A DNA stretch of 64,000 bases from assembly GCA_036924085.1 (NCBI GenBank), contig JAVGWX010000009.1, forward strand, positions 64,883,012-64,947,011, in the 5' to 3' direction. The translations under genes were made by a program, and so were the position numbers. The DNA comes from Ariolimax columbianus (lineage: Eukaryota; Mollusca; Gastropoda; Stylommatophora; Arionidae). Below are positions 43,301 through 54,805 of this stretch, one piece after another. The notes under the pieces were generated by a model. The model did not search any database. It was given only the letters and a program-made list of their open reading frames with translations, and was not told the DNA's origin. The first letter of the stretch is position 1; each line of letters starts with the position of its first letter.

Positions 43301-46300
43301 CAACAAATGGCTGTGATCAGATTTTGCTAAAATTTGTTTAAGGCAGCCAAAGAAAAGTGTTTGGCCTATGCTTCAACAAATGGCTGTGATCAGGTTTTGC
43401 TAAAATTTGTTTAAGGCAGCCAAAGAAAAGTGTTTGGCCTATGCTTCAACAAATGGCTGTGATCAGGTTTTGCTAAAATTTGTTTAAGGCAGCCAAAGAA
43501 AAGTGTTTGGCCTATGCTTCAACAAATGGCTGTGATCAGGTTTTGCTAAAATTTGTTTAAGGCAGCCAAAGAAAAGTGTTTGGCCTATGCTTCAACAAAT
43601 GGCTGTGATCAGGTTTTGCTAAAATTTGTTTAAGGCAGCCAAAGAAAAGGGTTTGGCCTATGCTTCAACAAATGGCTGTGATCAGATTTTGCTAAAATTT
43701 GTTTAAGGCAGCCAAACAAAAGTGTTTGGCCTATGCTTCAACAAATGGCTGTGATCAGGTTTTGCTAAAATTTGTTTAAGGCAGCCAAAGAAAAGTGTTT
43801 GGCCTATGCTTCAACAAATGGCTGTGATCAGGTTTTGCTAAAATTTGTTTAAGGCAGCCAAAGAAAAGTGTTTGGCCTATGCTTCAACAAATGGCTGTGA
43901 TCAGGTTTTGCTAAAATTTGTTTAAGGCAGCCAAAGAAAAGTGTTTGGCCTATGCTTCAACAAATGGCTGTGATCAGGTTTTGCTAAAATTTGTTTAAGG
44001 CAGCCAAAGAAAAGTGTTTGGCCTATGCTTCAACAAATGGCTGTGATCAGGTTTTGCTAAAATTTGTTTAAGGCAGCCAAAGAAAAGTGTTTGGCCTATG
44101 CTTCAACAAATGGCTGTGATCAGGTTTTGCTAAAATTTGTTTAAGGCAGCCAAAGAAAAGTGTTTGGCCTATGCTTCAACAAATGGCTGTGATCAGGTTT
44201 TGCTAAAATTTGTTTAAGGCAGCCAAAGAAAAGTGTTTGGCCTATGCTTCAACAAATGGCTGTGATCAGGTTTTGCTAAAATTTGTTTAAGGCAGCCAAA
44301 GAAAAGGGTTTGGCCTATGCTTCAACAAATGGCTGTGATCAGATTTTGCTAAAATTTGTTTAAGGCAGCCAAAGAAAAGTGTTTGGCCTATGCTTCAACA
44401 AATGGCTGTGATCAGGTTTTGCTAAATTTGTTTAAGGCAGCCAAAGAAAAGGGTTTGGCCTATGCTTCAACAAATGGCTGTGATCAGATTTTTGCTAAAA
44501 TTTGTTTAAGGCAGCCAAAGAAAAGTGTTTGGCCTATGCTTCTACAAATGGCTGTGATTCAGGTTTTGCTAAAATTTGTTTAAGGCAGCCAAAGAAAAGG
44601 GTTTGGCCTAAGCTTCAACAAATGGCTATGATCAGGTTTTGCTAAAATTTGTTTAAGGCAGCCAAAGAAAAGGGTTTGGCCTATGCTTCAACAAATGGCT
44701 GTGATCAGATTTTGCTAAAATTTGTTTAAGGCAGCCAAAGAAAAGTGTTTGGCCTATGCTTCAACAAATGGCTGTGATCAGGTTTTGCTAAAATTTGTTT
44801 AAGGCAGCCAAAGAAAAGTGTTTGGCCTATGCTTCAACAAATGGCTGTGATCAGGTTTTGCTAAAATTTGTTTAAGGCAGCCAAAGAAAAGGGTTTGGCC
44901 TATGCTTCAACAAATGGCTATGATCAGGTTTTGCTAAAATTTGTTTAAGGCAGCCAAAGAAAAGGGTTTGGCCTATGCTTCAACAAATGGCTGTGATCAG
45001 ATTTTGCTAAAATTTGTTTAAGGCAGCCAAAGAAAAGTGTTTGGCCTATGCTTCAACAAATGGCTGTGATCAGGTTTTGCTAAAATTTGTTTAAGGCAGC
45101 CAAAGAAAAGTGTTTGGCCTATGCTTCAACAAATGGCTGTGATCAGGTTTTGCTAAAATTTGTTTAAGGCAGCCAAAGAAAAGTGTTTGGCCTATGCTTC
45201 AACAAATGGCTGTGATCAGGTTTTGCTAAAATTTGTTTAAGACAGCCAAAGAAAAGTGTTTGGCCTATGCTTCAACAAATGGCTGTGATCAGGTTTTGCT
45301 AAAATTTGTTTAAGGCAGCCAAAGAAAAGGGTTTGGCCTATGCTTCAACAAATGGCTGTGATCAGATTTTGCTAAAATTTGTTTAAGGCAGCCAAAGAAA
45401 AGTGTTTGGCCTATGCTTCAACAAATGGCTGTGATCAGGTTTTGCGAAAATTTGTTTAAGGCAGCCAAAGAAAAGGGTTTGGCCTATGCTTCAACAAATG
45501 GCTGTGATCAGATTTTGCTAAAATTTGTTTAAGGCAGCCAAAGAAAAGGGTTTGGCCTATGCTTCAACAAATGGCTGTGATCAGATTTTGCTAAAATTTG
45601 TTTAAGGCAGCCAAAGAAAAGGGTTTGGCCTATGCTTTAACAAATGGCTGTGATCAGATTTTGCTAAAATTTGTTTAAGGCAGCCAAAGAAAAGTGTTTG
45701 GCCTATGCTTCAACAAATGGCTGTGATCAGGTTTTGCTAAAATTTGTTTAAGGCAGCCAAAGAAAAGTGTTTGGCCTATGCTTCAACAAATGGCTGTGAT
45801 CAGGTTTTGCTAAAATTTGTTTAAGGCAGCCAAAGAAAAGTGTTTGGCCTATGCTTCAACAAATGGCTGTGATCAGGTTTTGCTAAAATTTGTTTAAGGC
45901 AGCCAAAGAAAAGTGTTTGGCCTATGCTTCAACAAATGGCTGTGATCAGGTTTTGCTAAAATTTGTTTAAGGCAGCCAAAGAAAAGGGTTTGGCCTATGC
46001 TTCAACAAATGGCTGTGATCAGATTTTGCTAAAATTTGTTTAAGGCAGCCAAACAAAAGTGTTTGGCCTATGCTTCAACAAATGGCTGTGATCAGGTTTT
46101 GCTAAAATTTGTTTAAGGCAGCCAAAGAAAAGTGTTTGGCCTATGCTTCAACAAATGGCTGTGATCAGGTTTTGCTAAAATTTGTTTAAGGCAGCCAAAG
46201 AAAAGGGTTTGGCCTATGCTTCAACAAATGGCTGTGATCAGATTTTGCTAAAATTTGTTTAAGGCAGCCAAAGAAAAGTGTTTGGCCTATGCTTCAACAA

Positions 46301-48889
46301 ATGGCTGTGATCAGGTTTTGCTAAAATTTGTTTAAGGCAGCCAAAGAAAAGGGTTTGGCCTATGCTTCAACAAATGGCTGTGATCAGATTTTGCTAAAAT
46401 TTGTTTAAGGCAGCCAAACAAAAGTGTTTGGCCTATGCTTCAACAAATGGCTGTGATCAGGTTTTGCTAAAATTTGTTTAAGGCAGCCAAAGAAAAGTGT
46501 TTGGCCTATGCTTCAACAAATGGCTGTGATCAGGTTTTGCTAAAATTTGTTTAAGGCAGCCAAAGAAAAGGGTTTGGCCTATGCTTCAACAAATGGCTGT
46601 GATCAGATTTTGCTAAAATTTGTTTAAGGCAGCCAAAGAAAAGTGTTTGGCCTATGCTTCAACAAATGGCTGTGATCAGGTTTTGCTAAAATTTGTTTAA
46701 GGCAGCCAAAGAAAAGGGTTTGGCCTATGCTTCAACAAATGGCTGTGATCAGATTTTGCTAAAATTTGTTTAAGGCAGCCAAAGAAAAGTGTTTGGCCTA
46801 TGCTTCAACAAATGGCTGTGATCAGGTTTTGCTAAAATTTGTTTAAGGCAGCCAAAGAAAAGGGTTTGGCCTATGCTTCAACAAATGGCTGTGATCAGAT
46901 TTTTGCTAAAATTTGTTTAAGGCAGCCAAAGAAAAGTGTTTGGCCTATGCTTCTACAAATGGCTGTGATCAGGTTTTGCTAAAATTTGTTTAAGGCAGCC
47001 AAAGAAAAGGGTTTGGCCTATGCTTCAACAAATGGCTATGATCAGGTTTTGCTAAAATTTGTTTAAGGCAGCCAAAGAAAAGGGTTTGGCCTATGCTTCA
47101 ACAAATGGCTGTGATCAGATTTTGCTAAAATTTGTTTAAGGCAGCCAAAGAAAAGTGTTTGGCCTATGCTTCAACAAATGGCTGTGATCAGGTTTTGCTA
47201 AAATTTGTTTAAGGCAGCCAAAGAAAAGTGTTTGGCCTATGCTTCAACAAATGGCTGTGATCAGGTTTTGCTAAAATTTGTTTAAGGCAGCCAAAGAAAA
47301 GTGTTTGGCCTATGCTTCAACAAATGGCTGTGATCAGGTTTTGCTAAAATTTGTTTAAGGCAGCCAAAGAAAAGGGTTTGGCCTATGCTTCAACAAATGG
47401 CTGTGATCAGATTTTGCTAAAATTTGTTTAAGGCAGCCAAAGAAAAGTGTTTGGCCTATGCTTCAACAAATGGCTGTGATCAGGTTTTGCTAAAATTTGT
47501 TTAAGGCAGCCAAAGAAAAGTGTTTGGCCTATGCTTCAACAAATGGCTGTGATCAGGTTTTGCTAAAATTTGTTTAAGGCAGCCAAAGAAAAGGGTTTGG
47601 CCTATGCTTCAACAAATGGCTGTGATCAGATTTTGCTAAAATTTGTTTAAGGCAGCCAAAGAAAAGTGTTTGGCCTATGCTTCAACAAATGGCTGTGATC
47701 AGGTTTTGCTAAAATTTGTTTAAGGCAGCCAAAGAAAAGGGTTTGGCCTATGCTTCAACAAATGGCTGTGATCAGATTTTGCTAAAATTTTTTTAAGGCA
47801 GCCAAAGAAAAGTGTTTGGCCTGTGCTTCAACAAATGGCTGTGATCAGGTTTTGCTAAAATTTGTTTAAGGCAGCCAAAGAAAAGGGTTTGGCCTATGCT
47901 TCAACAAATGGCTGTGATCAGGTTTTGCTAAAATTTGTTTAAGGCAGCCAAAGAAAAGGGTTTGGCCTATGCTTCAACAAATGGCTGTGATCAGATTTTG
48001 CTAAAATTTGTTTAAGGCAGCCAAAGAAAAGTGTTTGGCCTATGCTTCAACAAATGGCTGTGATCAGGTTTTGCTAAAATTTGTTTAAGGCAGCCAAAGA
48101 AAAGTGTTTGGCCTATGCTTCAACAAATGGCTGTGATCAGGTTTTGCTAAAATTTGTTTAAGGCAGCCAAAGAAAAGGGTTTGGCCTATGCTTCAACAAA
48201 TGGCTGTGATCAGATTTTGCTAAAATTTGTTTAAGGCAGCCAAAGAAAAGTGTTTGGCCTATGCTTCAACAAATGGCTGTGATCAGGTTTTGCTAAAATT
48301 TGTTTAAGGCAGCCAAAGAAAAGGGTTTGGCCTATGCTTCAACAAATGGCTGTGATCAGATTTTGCTAAAATTTTTTTAAGGCAGCCAAAGAAAAGTGTT
48401 TGGCCTGTGCTTCAACAAATGGCTGTGATCAGGTTTTGCTAAAATTTGTTTAAGGCAGCCAAAGAAAAGGGTTTGGCCTATGCTTCAACAAATGGCTGTG
48501 ATCAGGTTTTGCTAAAATTTGTTTAAGGCAGCCAAAGAAAAGGGTTTGGCCTATGCTTCAACAAATGGCTGTGATCAGGTTTTGCTAAAATTTGTTTAAG
48601 GCAGCCAAAGAAAAGGGTTTGGCCTATGCTTCAACAAATGGCTGTGATCAGGTTTTGCTAAAATTTGTTTAAGGCAGCCAAAGAAAAGGGTTTGGCCTAT
48701 GCTTCAACAAATGGCTGTGATCAGGTTTAGCTAAAATTTGTTTAAGGCAGCCAAAGAAAAGTGTTTGGCCTATACTTCAACAAATGGCTGTGATCAGGTT
48801 TTGCTAAAATTTGTTTAAGGCAGCCAAAGAAAAGGGTTTGGCCTATGCTTCAACAAATGGCTGTGATCAGGTTTTGCTAAAAGCTGTTT
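40352..48889. repeat. 73-bp satellite array, about 117 copies
   Basis: The unit contains GGCAGCCAAAGAAAAGTGTT, TGGCCTATGCTTCAACAAAT, GGCTGTGATCAGGTTTTGCT and AAAATTTGTTTAA. Two main forms alternate: AAAAGTG paired with ATCAGGTTTT, and AAAAGGG paired with ATCAGATTTT. Rarer forms carry GGCTATGATC, CTTCTACAAA or CCTGTGCTTC. Rare variants recur at multiples of 73 bp, which shows higher-order duplication. One phase reads KEKCLAYASTNGCDQVLLKF but is closed by TAA in each unit, so the array is not coding. The first unit is diverged (GTAAGCCAAAAGTAGTGTCG). Confidence 0.97.
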
Positions 48890-49224
48890 CATCTTCTTCT
48901 TCGTACGCTGTCAGACGTCAACTTGAATTTGTTCGAAGAAAGAAGCTGTCATCCTGAGGCTGTCGACACTGCCATAAAGCTAGAGCTTGTGTAGTGTTGG
49001 CACTGGTGATGGCCACATGCGCTTTCTCTGGTCCTCGTATGTTGGGCAATTTTGCAGCAGATGTTCAGCGGTTATTTTCATTGTACCACATGTACATTCG
49101 TCAGTGCCACCTATCTTCAGGTTATTGAATAGATGGTACCTCAGTCTGTTGTGGCCTGTGCGGAGTCTGAAGACCACGACCTGCTCTCTTCTGTTCAACT
49201 GGTAATAGGCATCATTTTTTGTGT
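48890..49224 (-). mobile_element. 5'-truncated LINE inside the last satellite unit
   Basis: On the minus strand this is the 3' end of the I/Nimb-like LINE. The (GAA)n tail and CGTACG terminus are at 48890-48910. Coding for the Cys/His region (CTCGTMKI-like CTCG, then HLLQNC) and upstream MNRREQVVVFRLRTGHNRLR extends to 49198. It is flanked by an 11-bp duplication, AAAAGCTGTTT, at 48879-48889 and 49225-49235. The split satellite unit resumes to the right as CTGTTTAAGGCAGCC. The insertion is therefore younger than the satellite unit it hit. Confidence 0.92.
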
Positions 49225-49268
49225 AAAAAGCTGTTTAAGGCAGCCAAAAAAAATATTGGGCCTATGGA
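49225..49268. repeat. residual 73-bp unit right of the LINE
   Basis: AAGGCAGCCAAAAAAAATAT, then TGGGCCTATGG: the rest of the interrupted unit, after which homology to the satellite stops. Confidence 0.85.
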
Positions 49269-49535
49269 AAATGTGGACAACACTACAGTTGGTCACCTTA
49301 CAGGAAACCTGCAACATAGCATTTGTAGGGGCCTTGTAGAGGTAGTTTCAGGGGCACAGCATTTTAAGTGATGTAGTTGCCAACTCCAAGCACAACCCTA
49401 CATAGTCACTATTTATTACATAAACAGTAAAGATAAATTGTCCTGTTCTGATATCCCCCAGCAAGTCATACGCTGATAAAAGTTTGTTAATGTTTCATAG
49501 TCAAATTGTACTTTTAAACCATTTTTCCCACCAAA
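49269..49535. other. no recognised feature
   Basis: Unique-looking sequence between two LINE insertions. It ends in the left copy of the imperfect target duplication (49516-49535). Confidence 0.35.
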
Positions 49536-49557
49536 TAGAGACCTATCGCTCTCGAGT

Positions 49558-51675
49558 ATGGAGGTCAGAGACTCCAACTGCATAGTAGTTGGAGATTTCA
49601 ACAGCCACTCGGAGAGATGGGGATACTCTGACACAGACAGCAGAGGTGACGAAGTGGAAGATTGGGAGATAGATGCAAATCTCTCCCTAATCAATAGGCC
49701 GGAGGATAGCCCTAGCTTCTATTCAAGAACATGGCATACCACCTCGACTCCAGATTTGGCCTTCTCCACACAGGACATACACCATAAAATAGACCGCCAG
49801 GTGCTAAACCAACTGGCAGGTAGCGACCACAGGCCGATCAGACTAACCATTGACATGGAAGTAGACCCACAGGAAACAAAACCGCTCCCACGTTGGAATT
49901 ACAAACGAGCCGACTGGGACAGATTTGCAATCCTGACAGATCGGCTGTGTGAAACCATCAACACACGACACTCAAAAATGAAGCCCATGGTAGAGAGCCT
50001 AAGCAAGGCAATAATGCAAGCCGCCACTGAAACCATCCCAAGAGGAGCTAGGAAAAACTATAAGCCCTACTGGAATGATGAGTTGCAGAAAGTGGAAGAT
50101 GCAGTAACAAATGCTAGGAACATGGAAGGGCGAGAAAAATCCATGGAGGCAAACATCGCCCTCAAAGCCGCCGAGGCGAAGTACAAACACTCTCTCAGGC
50201 AAACAGCAAGAGAGAGCTGGAAAAATAAAACGGAAAGTCTAAACCTGGACAAAGACGGGAACAAGCTATGGAAGCTAGTCAGAGCCATGAACGAACAAAC
50301 CCCGTCAAATAAACAAATTACTATCAAGCAGGGCGAGAACTTGATCACAGGTAAGAAAGCCGCTAACGCCTTTGTCGATCACTATGCCAGAGCAAACCAC
50401 ATCGAGGTCCCTGCAGATAAGCATACAGACATTAGCGAAGAGCTAAAGGGACACGAAAACATAAATACGGCTCCTGAAGAGCACATGATGGCCAAACTAA
50501 CAATGCGCGAAATGGAAGAGGCTATGAGAACACTAAAGAAAAGGAAATCTCCCGGAAAAGACGGGATCACAAACGAAATGCTGATGGGGCTGGGCCAAAC
50601 AGCGAAGAGGAAATTACTATCAGTCCTGAACCAAAGCTGGAAAAGGGGTATTGTACCCCAGGCATGGAAAGACGCAATACTGGTACCAGTACCAAAAACA
50701 GGAAAGGATAAAACAGATCCAAATGGATACAGGCCCATCAGCCTACTGAGCTGTGTCGGCAAGCTGATGGAACGGATGATAAACACCAGACTGATGTGGC
50801 ATCTGGAAGAAAAACGAATACTAATTCCACAGCAAGCCGGCTTCAGACAGCACAGATCCACTGAGGACCAGGTCATCCTCATAGCCCAGGAGATAGAAGA
50901 TGCCTACCAGGCACAGAAACACACAGTAGCTGTTTGGGTGGATCTGGAAAAGGCATTTGACAAAGTCTGGAAGGATGGACTTAGAGTCAAGCTAAGAAGA
51001 AGTGATGTCGGTGGGAAGATGTACAAGTGGATCAACCACTACCTCAAACAAAGAACGGCCAGAGTCCAAGTACAAGGGCAGATGAGCAAAAAGGTGACAC
51101 TCGAGCAGGGAGTACCCCAAGGGGGAGTATTGTCACCCACACTCTTCCTGGTATATATAAACGATATTACAGAGAATATACCAAGAAGAGTCCATAGCTC
51201 AATGTTTGCAGACGATCTGGCTATGTGGACCTCTAAAAAGAATCTCACCATAGCAAGAAATCGGATGCAGACGGCCCTAACATCGCTGGAAGAGTGGGCG
51301 AACTCATGGCTGGTCAAAATAAACGAGGAGAAAACCACATGCACAATATTCTCGCTTTCATTAAAACTCCAAAGTACCAAATTAAGTCTAAATGGCAAAT
51401 TCCTGCAGCCAAACGACAACCCAACCTATCTGGGAGTCACATTTGATCGGCGCATGACATGGAAAAGTCAGATTGAGAGAAACCGAATGAAAGCCAGAGA
51501 AAGAATGGCAATCATGAGGAAACTTGCTGGCACAAGCTGGGGAGCAGACGAAGGCATACTAAAGAAACTTTATACTGGAAGAGTGAGACCAGTTCTCGAG
51601 TATGGCATTGCGGCATGGACAACAGCAGCAAAGGCGAACTTCGATAAAGTACCAAACTTCAAAACCAAGCCATGA
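49558..51675 (+). CDS. LINE ORF2: endonuclease end plus reverse transcriptase
   Basis: 705 residues from the first Met; the same frame is open from the element's left end at 49537. Residues 9-18 (CIVVGDFNSH), 63-70 (STPDLAFS) and 88-93 (GSDHRP, catalytic Asp-His) are the last motifs of an APE-type endonuclease. The RT domain has SPGKDGI (331-337), NGYRPISLL (389-397), QAGFR (426-430), VDLEKAFDKVW (461-471, first catalytic Asp462), QGVPQGGVLSP (517-527) and FADD (550-553, Asp552/553). All RT catalytic residues are kept. The frame shifts near 51650 (GTACC for GTTAAC) and stops at 51675, cutting off thumb end and RNase H. In intact elements this protein nicks DNA and copies the LINE RNA. RNase H, domain order and GAA tail suggest the I superfamily (Nimb-like); jockey or CR1 would lack RNase H. 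Confidence 0.9.
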   Translation: MEVRDSNCIVVGDFNSHSERWGYSDTDSRGDEVEDWEIDANLSLINRPEDSPSFYSRTWHTTSTPDLAFSTQDIHHKIDRQVLNQLAGSDHRPIRLTIDMEVDPQETKPLPRWNYKRADWDRFAILTDRLCETINTRHSKMKPMVESLSKAIMQAATETIPRGARKNYKPYWNDELQKVEDAVTNARNMEGREKSMEANIALKAAEAKYKHSLRQTARESWKNKTESLNLDKDGNKLWKLVRAMNEQTPSNKQITIKQGENLITGKKAANAFVDHYARANHIEVPADKHTDISEELKGHENINTAPEEHMMAKLTMREMEEAMRTLKKRKSPGKDGITNEMLMGLGQTAKRKLLSVLNQSWKRGIVPQAWKDAILVPVPKTGKDKTDPNGYRPISLLSCVGKLMERMINTRLMWHLEEKRILIPQQAGFRQHRSTEDQVILIAQEIEDAYQAQKHTVAVWVDLEKAFDKVWKDGLRVKLRRSDVGGKMYKWINHYLKQRTARVQVQGQMSKKVTLEQGVPQGGVLSPTLFLVYINDITENIPRRVHSSMFADDLAMWTSKKNLTIARNRMQTALTSLEEWANSWLVKINEEKTTCTIFSLSLKLQSTKLSLNGKFLQPNDNPTYLGVTFDRRMTWKSQIERNRMKARERMAIMRKLAGTSWGADEGILKKLYTGRVRPVLEYGIAAWTTAAKANFDKVPNFKTKP

Positions 51676-52583
51676 GAATTATAACAGGTGGCATGAAGTC
51701 AACGCCAATTGTAGAACTTGAAAAGATTACAAAACTGCAATCCATGACCGATAGAAGAGACTGCAGAGCCCAGCTGCAGTCAGAGAAACTCCGAAGATTG
51801 ACTGACCATCCAATGCACCAGAGACTAAACAATTTGGGAAATGGGAAACTAAAGCGGAGAAACTTTGCAGAAACACTGTCACTCGCTACTGGTAAGTACA
51901 CAAGCAATTTCAGAGCGGAGGCAGAGGCACTGAGGGCGGCAGTGGAAGAAATGGTGACACACAGTGAAAATGAGAGCCATATAGTCCTGCTGACAGATGC
52001 TCTCGCCGTAGTCACAGCGCTAAAAAGCCAGAAAAACACTGAGCTTAATGACTTAAGAGCAGCACTCTGCAAACTGTGCCAGCAGTCCGCACCAAAAAGG
52101 GTAGTGGTACAGTGGGTTCCGTCACACTGCAACATCCAAGGCAACGAGGAGGCAGACAGACTGGCAAAAGAAGGTGCAAGACTACCACAAACAGATACCA
52201 GTATGACGTACGAAGAGTCAAAACGGCTTATCAAAGCCAGATACATGAACAAATGGGAAACCGAACATACTGGTTACACCAAAAACGATGCCTATTACCA
52301 GTTGAACCGAAGAGAGCAGGTCGTTGTCTTAAGACTTCGCACTGGCCACAACAGACTGAGGTACCACCTATTCAACAAATTGAAGATAGGGTGTACCGAC
52401 GAATGCCCGTGCGGTACTGGTAAAATGACCGCTGAACATCTGCTGCAGAACTGCCCGACATACGAGGATCAGAGAGAGCAGATGTGGCCATTACCAGTGG
52501 AACTGCAAGACAAGCTCTATGGCAGTGGCGAGAGCCTCAGGATGACCGCCGCTTTTTTCGAAAAAATAATGGTTACTGTCTGA
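51672..52583 (+). pseudogene. LINE ORF2 C-terminal part with internal RNase H deletion
   Basis: 303 residues, continuing ORF2 in another frame after the shift near 51650; the Met is internal. Compared with the 29.7 kb copy, about 101 codons are missing between FAE (residue 67) and TLSLATGKY (68). The lost part is the linker and the first RNase H strand with its TDGS Asp. Later residues remain: RAEAEALRA (Glu83), LLTDALAV (Asp109), VPSHCN (His152) and NEEADRLA (Asp162). The C-terminal cluster CPCG..HLLQNC is at 245-261. The deletion is in frame, so the frame looks intact although the enzyme is not. Confidence 0.88.
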
Positions 52584-52631
52584 CTGCGTACGAAGAAGAA
52601 GAAGAAGAAGAAACCATTTTCCCCCCAACAA

Positions 52632-53535
52632 TTTGTACATCAAACATACATAATCAGACTGGAAACAGGACTCGGTATAGAGATAACAAATGAACTGAAC
52701 TCATTCACTCTGGAATATCGTGGGCATGTGCACACATTTGTTCTTACAATGTAAAACTAGCCCTAGGTAGTACAGCTGTATTTAGAAATTGAGGATAACT
52801 TGTCACGGAGAAACGTGAATGTACAAGCATGACAACTGATCTAGTGTGACAGTTCCAGCTGGAGAATGGCGTTTAGGGTAGGGGAAATTGAGCTCGCGAC
52901 TCTAAGACACGAAGGTTGCCTGAATGCGTTGGACGAACGCAGGTCACGCCAGGGTCAATCACCGTTTCGACACTAGGTCGCAAAGGAAACGAGCGGTTTG
53001 GGTAGAAGACTTTGTCTAGTACAGGGGTGGGTGCTCGGACTTGGTGGGGATGGGGATTTGTGACAGTCTGATGCTACCACGCCCGGCTACCACATTTAGA
53101 ATGACAGTGATTCGCGGATAGTCAACCAATAACATTTTAGATGGGGGGTAGTTCCGAATTGGAGTGACGGCTAAATCAGACAACTCACAGAAGTCCATTG
53201 GATAGCCATGTGGTTGCTTGAGACTATAAAATACTCTGCAGTGATAAACTCGCGAGACTGGCAGGAAGGCCGAGAGTGAGTCTGGAAGTGAGTGAGTTTG
53301 CAGGGTGACTGTACCATCATACAACCGCGAGTTTGGCCAGTCGCGCTCAATAGGGATATTATGATGGGCACCTTGGGAACAGCAAGAGATATGAATGTGT
53401 GTTTATGTGCAGGACACATTGGGAGTGATGCATGTTCTGATTAGGTGTGAGCGTACAGATTCGTCTAAGTATGTGAAGTGATCTGAGTATTTTTGAATGC
53501 ACAGATCGACTGAGTACATGATCACAAGTGAGTAC
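52632..53535. other. no recognised gene
   Basis: Unsupported frames only (for example 53016-53324 minus). No repeat family was recognised. Confidence 0.3.
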
Positions 53536-53539
53536 GTGA

Positions 53540-53775
53540 TCCGATTATAAGTGACGAGATCTGATTATATGTGAATGCACACATTGCCTGCTTATACGTG
53601 AACCGATTGTATGTAAATGTACAGATCGCCTGATTGTAAGTTATCTAATTATATGTAAATGTACAGATCGCCTGATTGTAAGTTATCTAATTATATGTAA
53701 ATGTACAGATCGCCTGATTGTAAGTTATCTGATTATATGTGAATGTACAGATCGACTAAGTACGTAATCCGATCG
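53540..53775. repeat. 42-bp tandem repeat
   Basis: About four good copies of a unit containing ACAGATCGCCTGATTGTAAG and TTATCTAATTATATGTAAATGT, with decayed copies at both sides (CTGAGTACATGATCACAAGTG). Confidence 0.85.
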
Positions 53776-54240
53776 CGAGGATTGTGATTGTGTGTTGAGG
53801 ATGCAGAAGAAAGACGGCGAGCTAACTGGAGCCATTACGTTGTGGCTAGAATATTTCTTGAGGGTATAAAGTGTTGTTGTTGCAGTATTAGGGAATGTAA
53901 GTACCTGGGGTTTTGGGCAGTTACAGAAGTGATATCAGCAGCAATTGCTTATATATTCTTTTGTAGTTCAATATATATATTATGATTAGTTAGTTTATAA
54001 GTTCGTGGCTTTTCGTTGACATTGTGCAACGATTATTCTATAATTTAATTATATTGCTTTGTTTTATGGTCAGGATAGTGTTCACTGTGTTTTACTGTGC
54101 TGAAGTCGTGTCGTGGTGTAGATATATGTTGTGACTCTTAAGATAAGTAAACTACTCAGCTAAACCTATACTACCACACTAGCCAATATATCCAGCTGTA
54201 CTGCGTTTTACGAAAGCTTAAGAGCCGTATATCTTGTCTA
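53776..54240. other. no recognised gene
   Basis: AT-rich; nothing was recognised. Confidence 0.3.
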
Positions 54241-54244
54241 CGGA

Positions 54245-54330
54245 GTGAATCAGTTAATAAAAAATCCAAACCGTAAAAACTGTCAACATCCATTTGAAAC
54301 AGTAGAACATCTCCAATTGTACTGCCAGCA
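54245..54330 (+). pseudogene. possible LINE Cys/His tail fragment
   Basis: The frame reads NQLIKNPNRKNCQHPFETVE then HLQLYCQH. The spacing C-x8-H-x4-C resembles the C-terminal cluster of RNase H LINEs (CxCG...EHLLxxCP). It is very short and could be chance. Confidence 0.3.
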
Positions 54331-54710
54331 CCTCTTCTTCGCTGTTCGTGTTCAAACTCCCGCTACCAAGCCCCGAAAAAAACTTTGCAGTAGAAGGATG
54401 TCCGGAGAGCGGAATGTGTTGTGCTGTAGTCTACAGCTTGACTGCGATATTTGCACGTTTCCGTCCGACATATCTGACTTCAGCTGGCATTTTTGGGTAC
54501 CGGGTTAGCCTTCCCTCTTCAATCCCTTCTCCTTAGCCAGTCTGCCGTGTTGCAATTTGTTATCCAGGATCACCGCTTGGAATGTAGAAAGGTCTTGACA
54601 GCTCTAGGTCGCTGGCCCTTACACTAGCAGTCAGGTTACGGTCGGTGATCGCTACAGCTCATGCACTGCACATCCTCTTGATCCCCATGCCAGCAGTGTA
54701 AGAGATGAGA
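54325..54710 (-). repeat. interspersed family B, uninterrupted copy with one 49-bp unit
   Basis: This reference copy has TTCTTCGCTGTTCGTGTTC, CAAGCCCCGAAAAAAACTTT, CTACAGCTTGACTGCG (the site hit by family A at 32573), GGGTACCGGGTTAGCC (single unit), TGTTGCAATTTGTTATCCAG, GGTCGCTGGCC and CCTCTTGATCCCC. On the minus strand the element would end in a GAAGAA-type tail, like the RNase H LINE. This suggests it may be a SINE using that LINE's machinery. Confidence 0.75.
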
Positions 54711-54805
54711 CAGCGCCTCTTGCCCCAGAACCCAACCATTCACAACAGCCATTATGAACAACTGATCACAACAGTAGATTGACATTGTGGCATCATAATC
54801 ACCAG

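Larger units (their letters stand above)
49536..52610 (+). mobile_element. I/Nimb-like LINE, longest copy (3.1 kb)
   Basis: It runs from the C-terminal part of the endonuclease to the (GAA)n tail at about 52590-52610. The left flank AAACCATTTTTCCCACCAA (49516) and right flank AAACCATTTTCCCCCCAA (52611) form an imperfect target-site duplication of about 18 bp. The 5' end (ORF1, most of the endonuclease) is missing. A one-base deletion near 51650 and a deletion of about 303 bp near 51872 inactivate it. Confidence 0.9.

Noticed and set aside
22454..48889. CRISPR-like regularly spaced repeats
   Set aside because: Units are directly adjacent with no unique spacers, no cas genes are present, and the DNA is eukaryotic.
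40352..48889. The 73-bp unit as a repeated peptide (KEKCLAYASTNGCDQ)
   Set aside because: Each unit ends that phase with TAA, and the 73-bp length breaks the frame between units.
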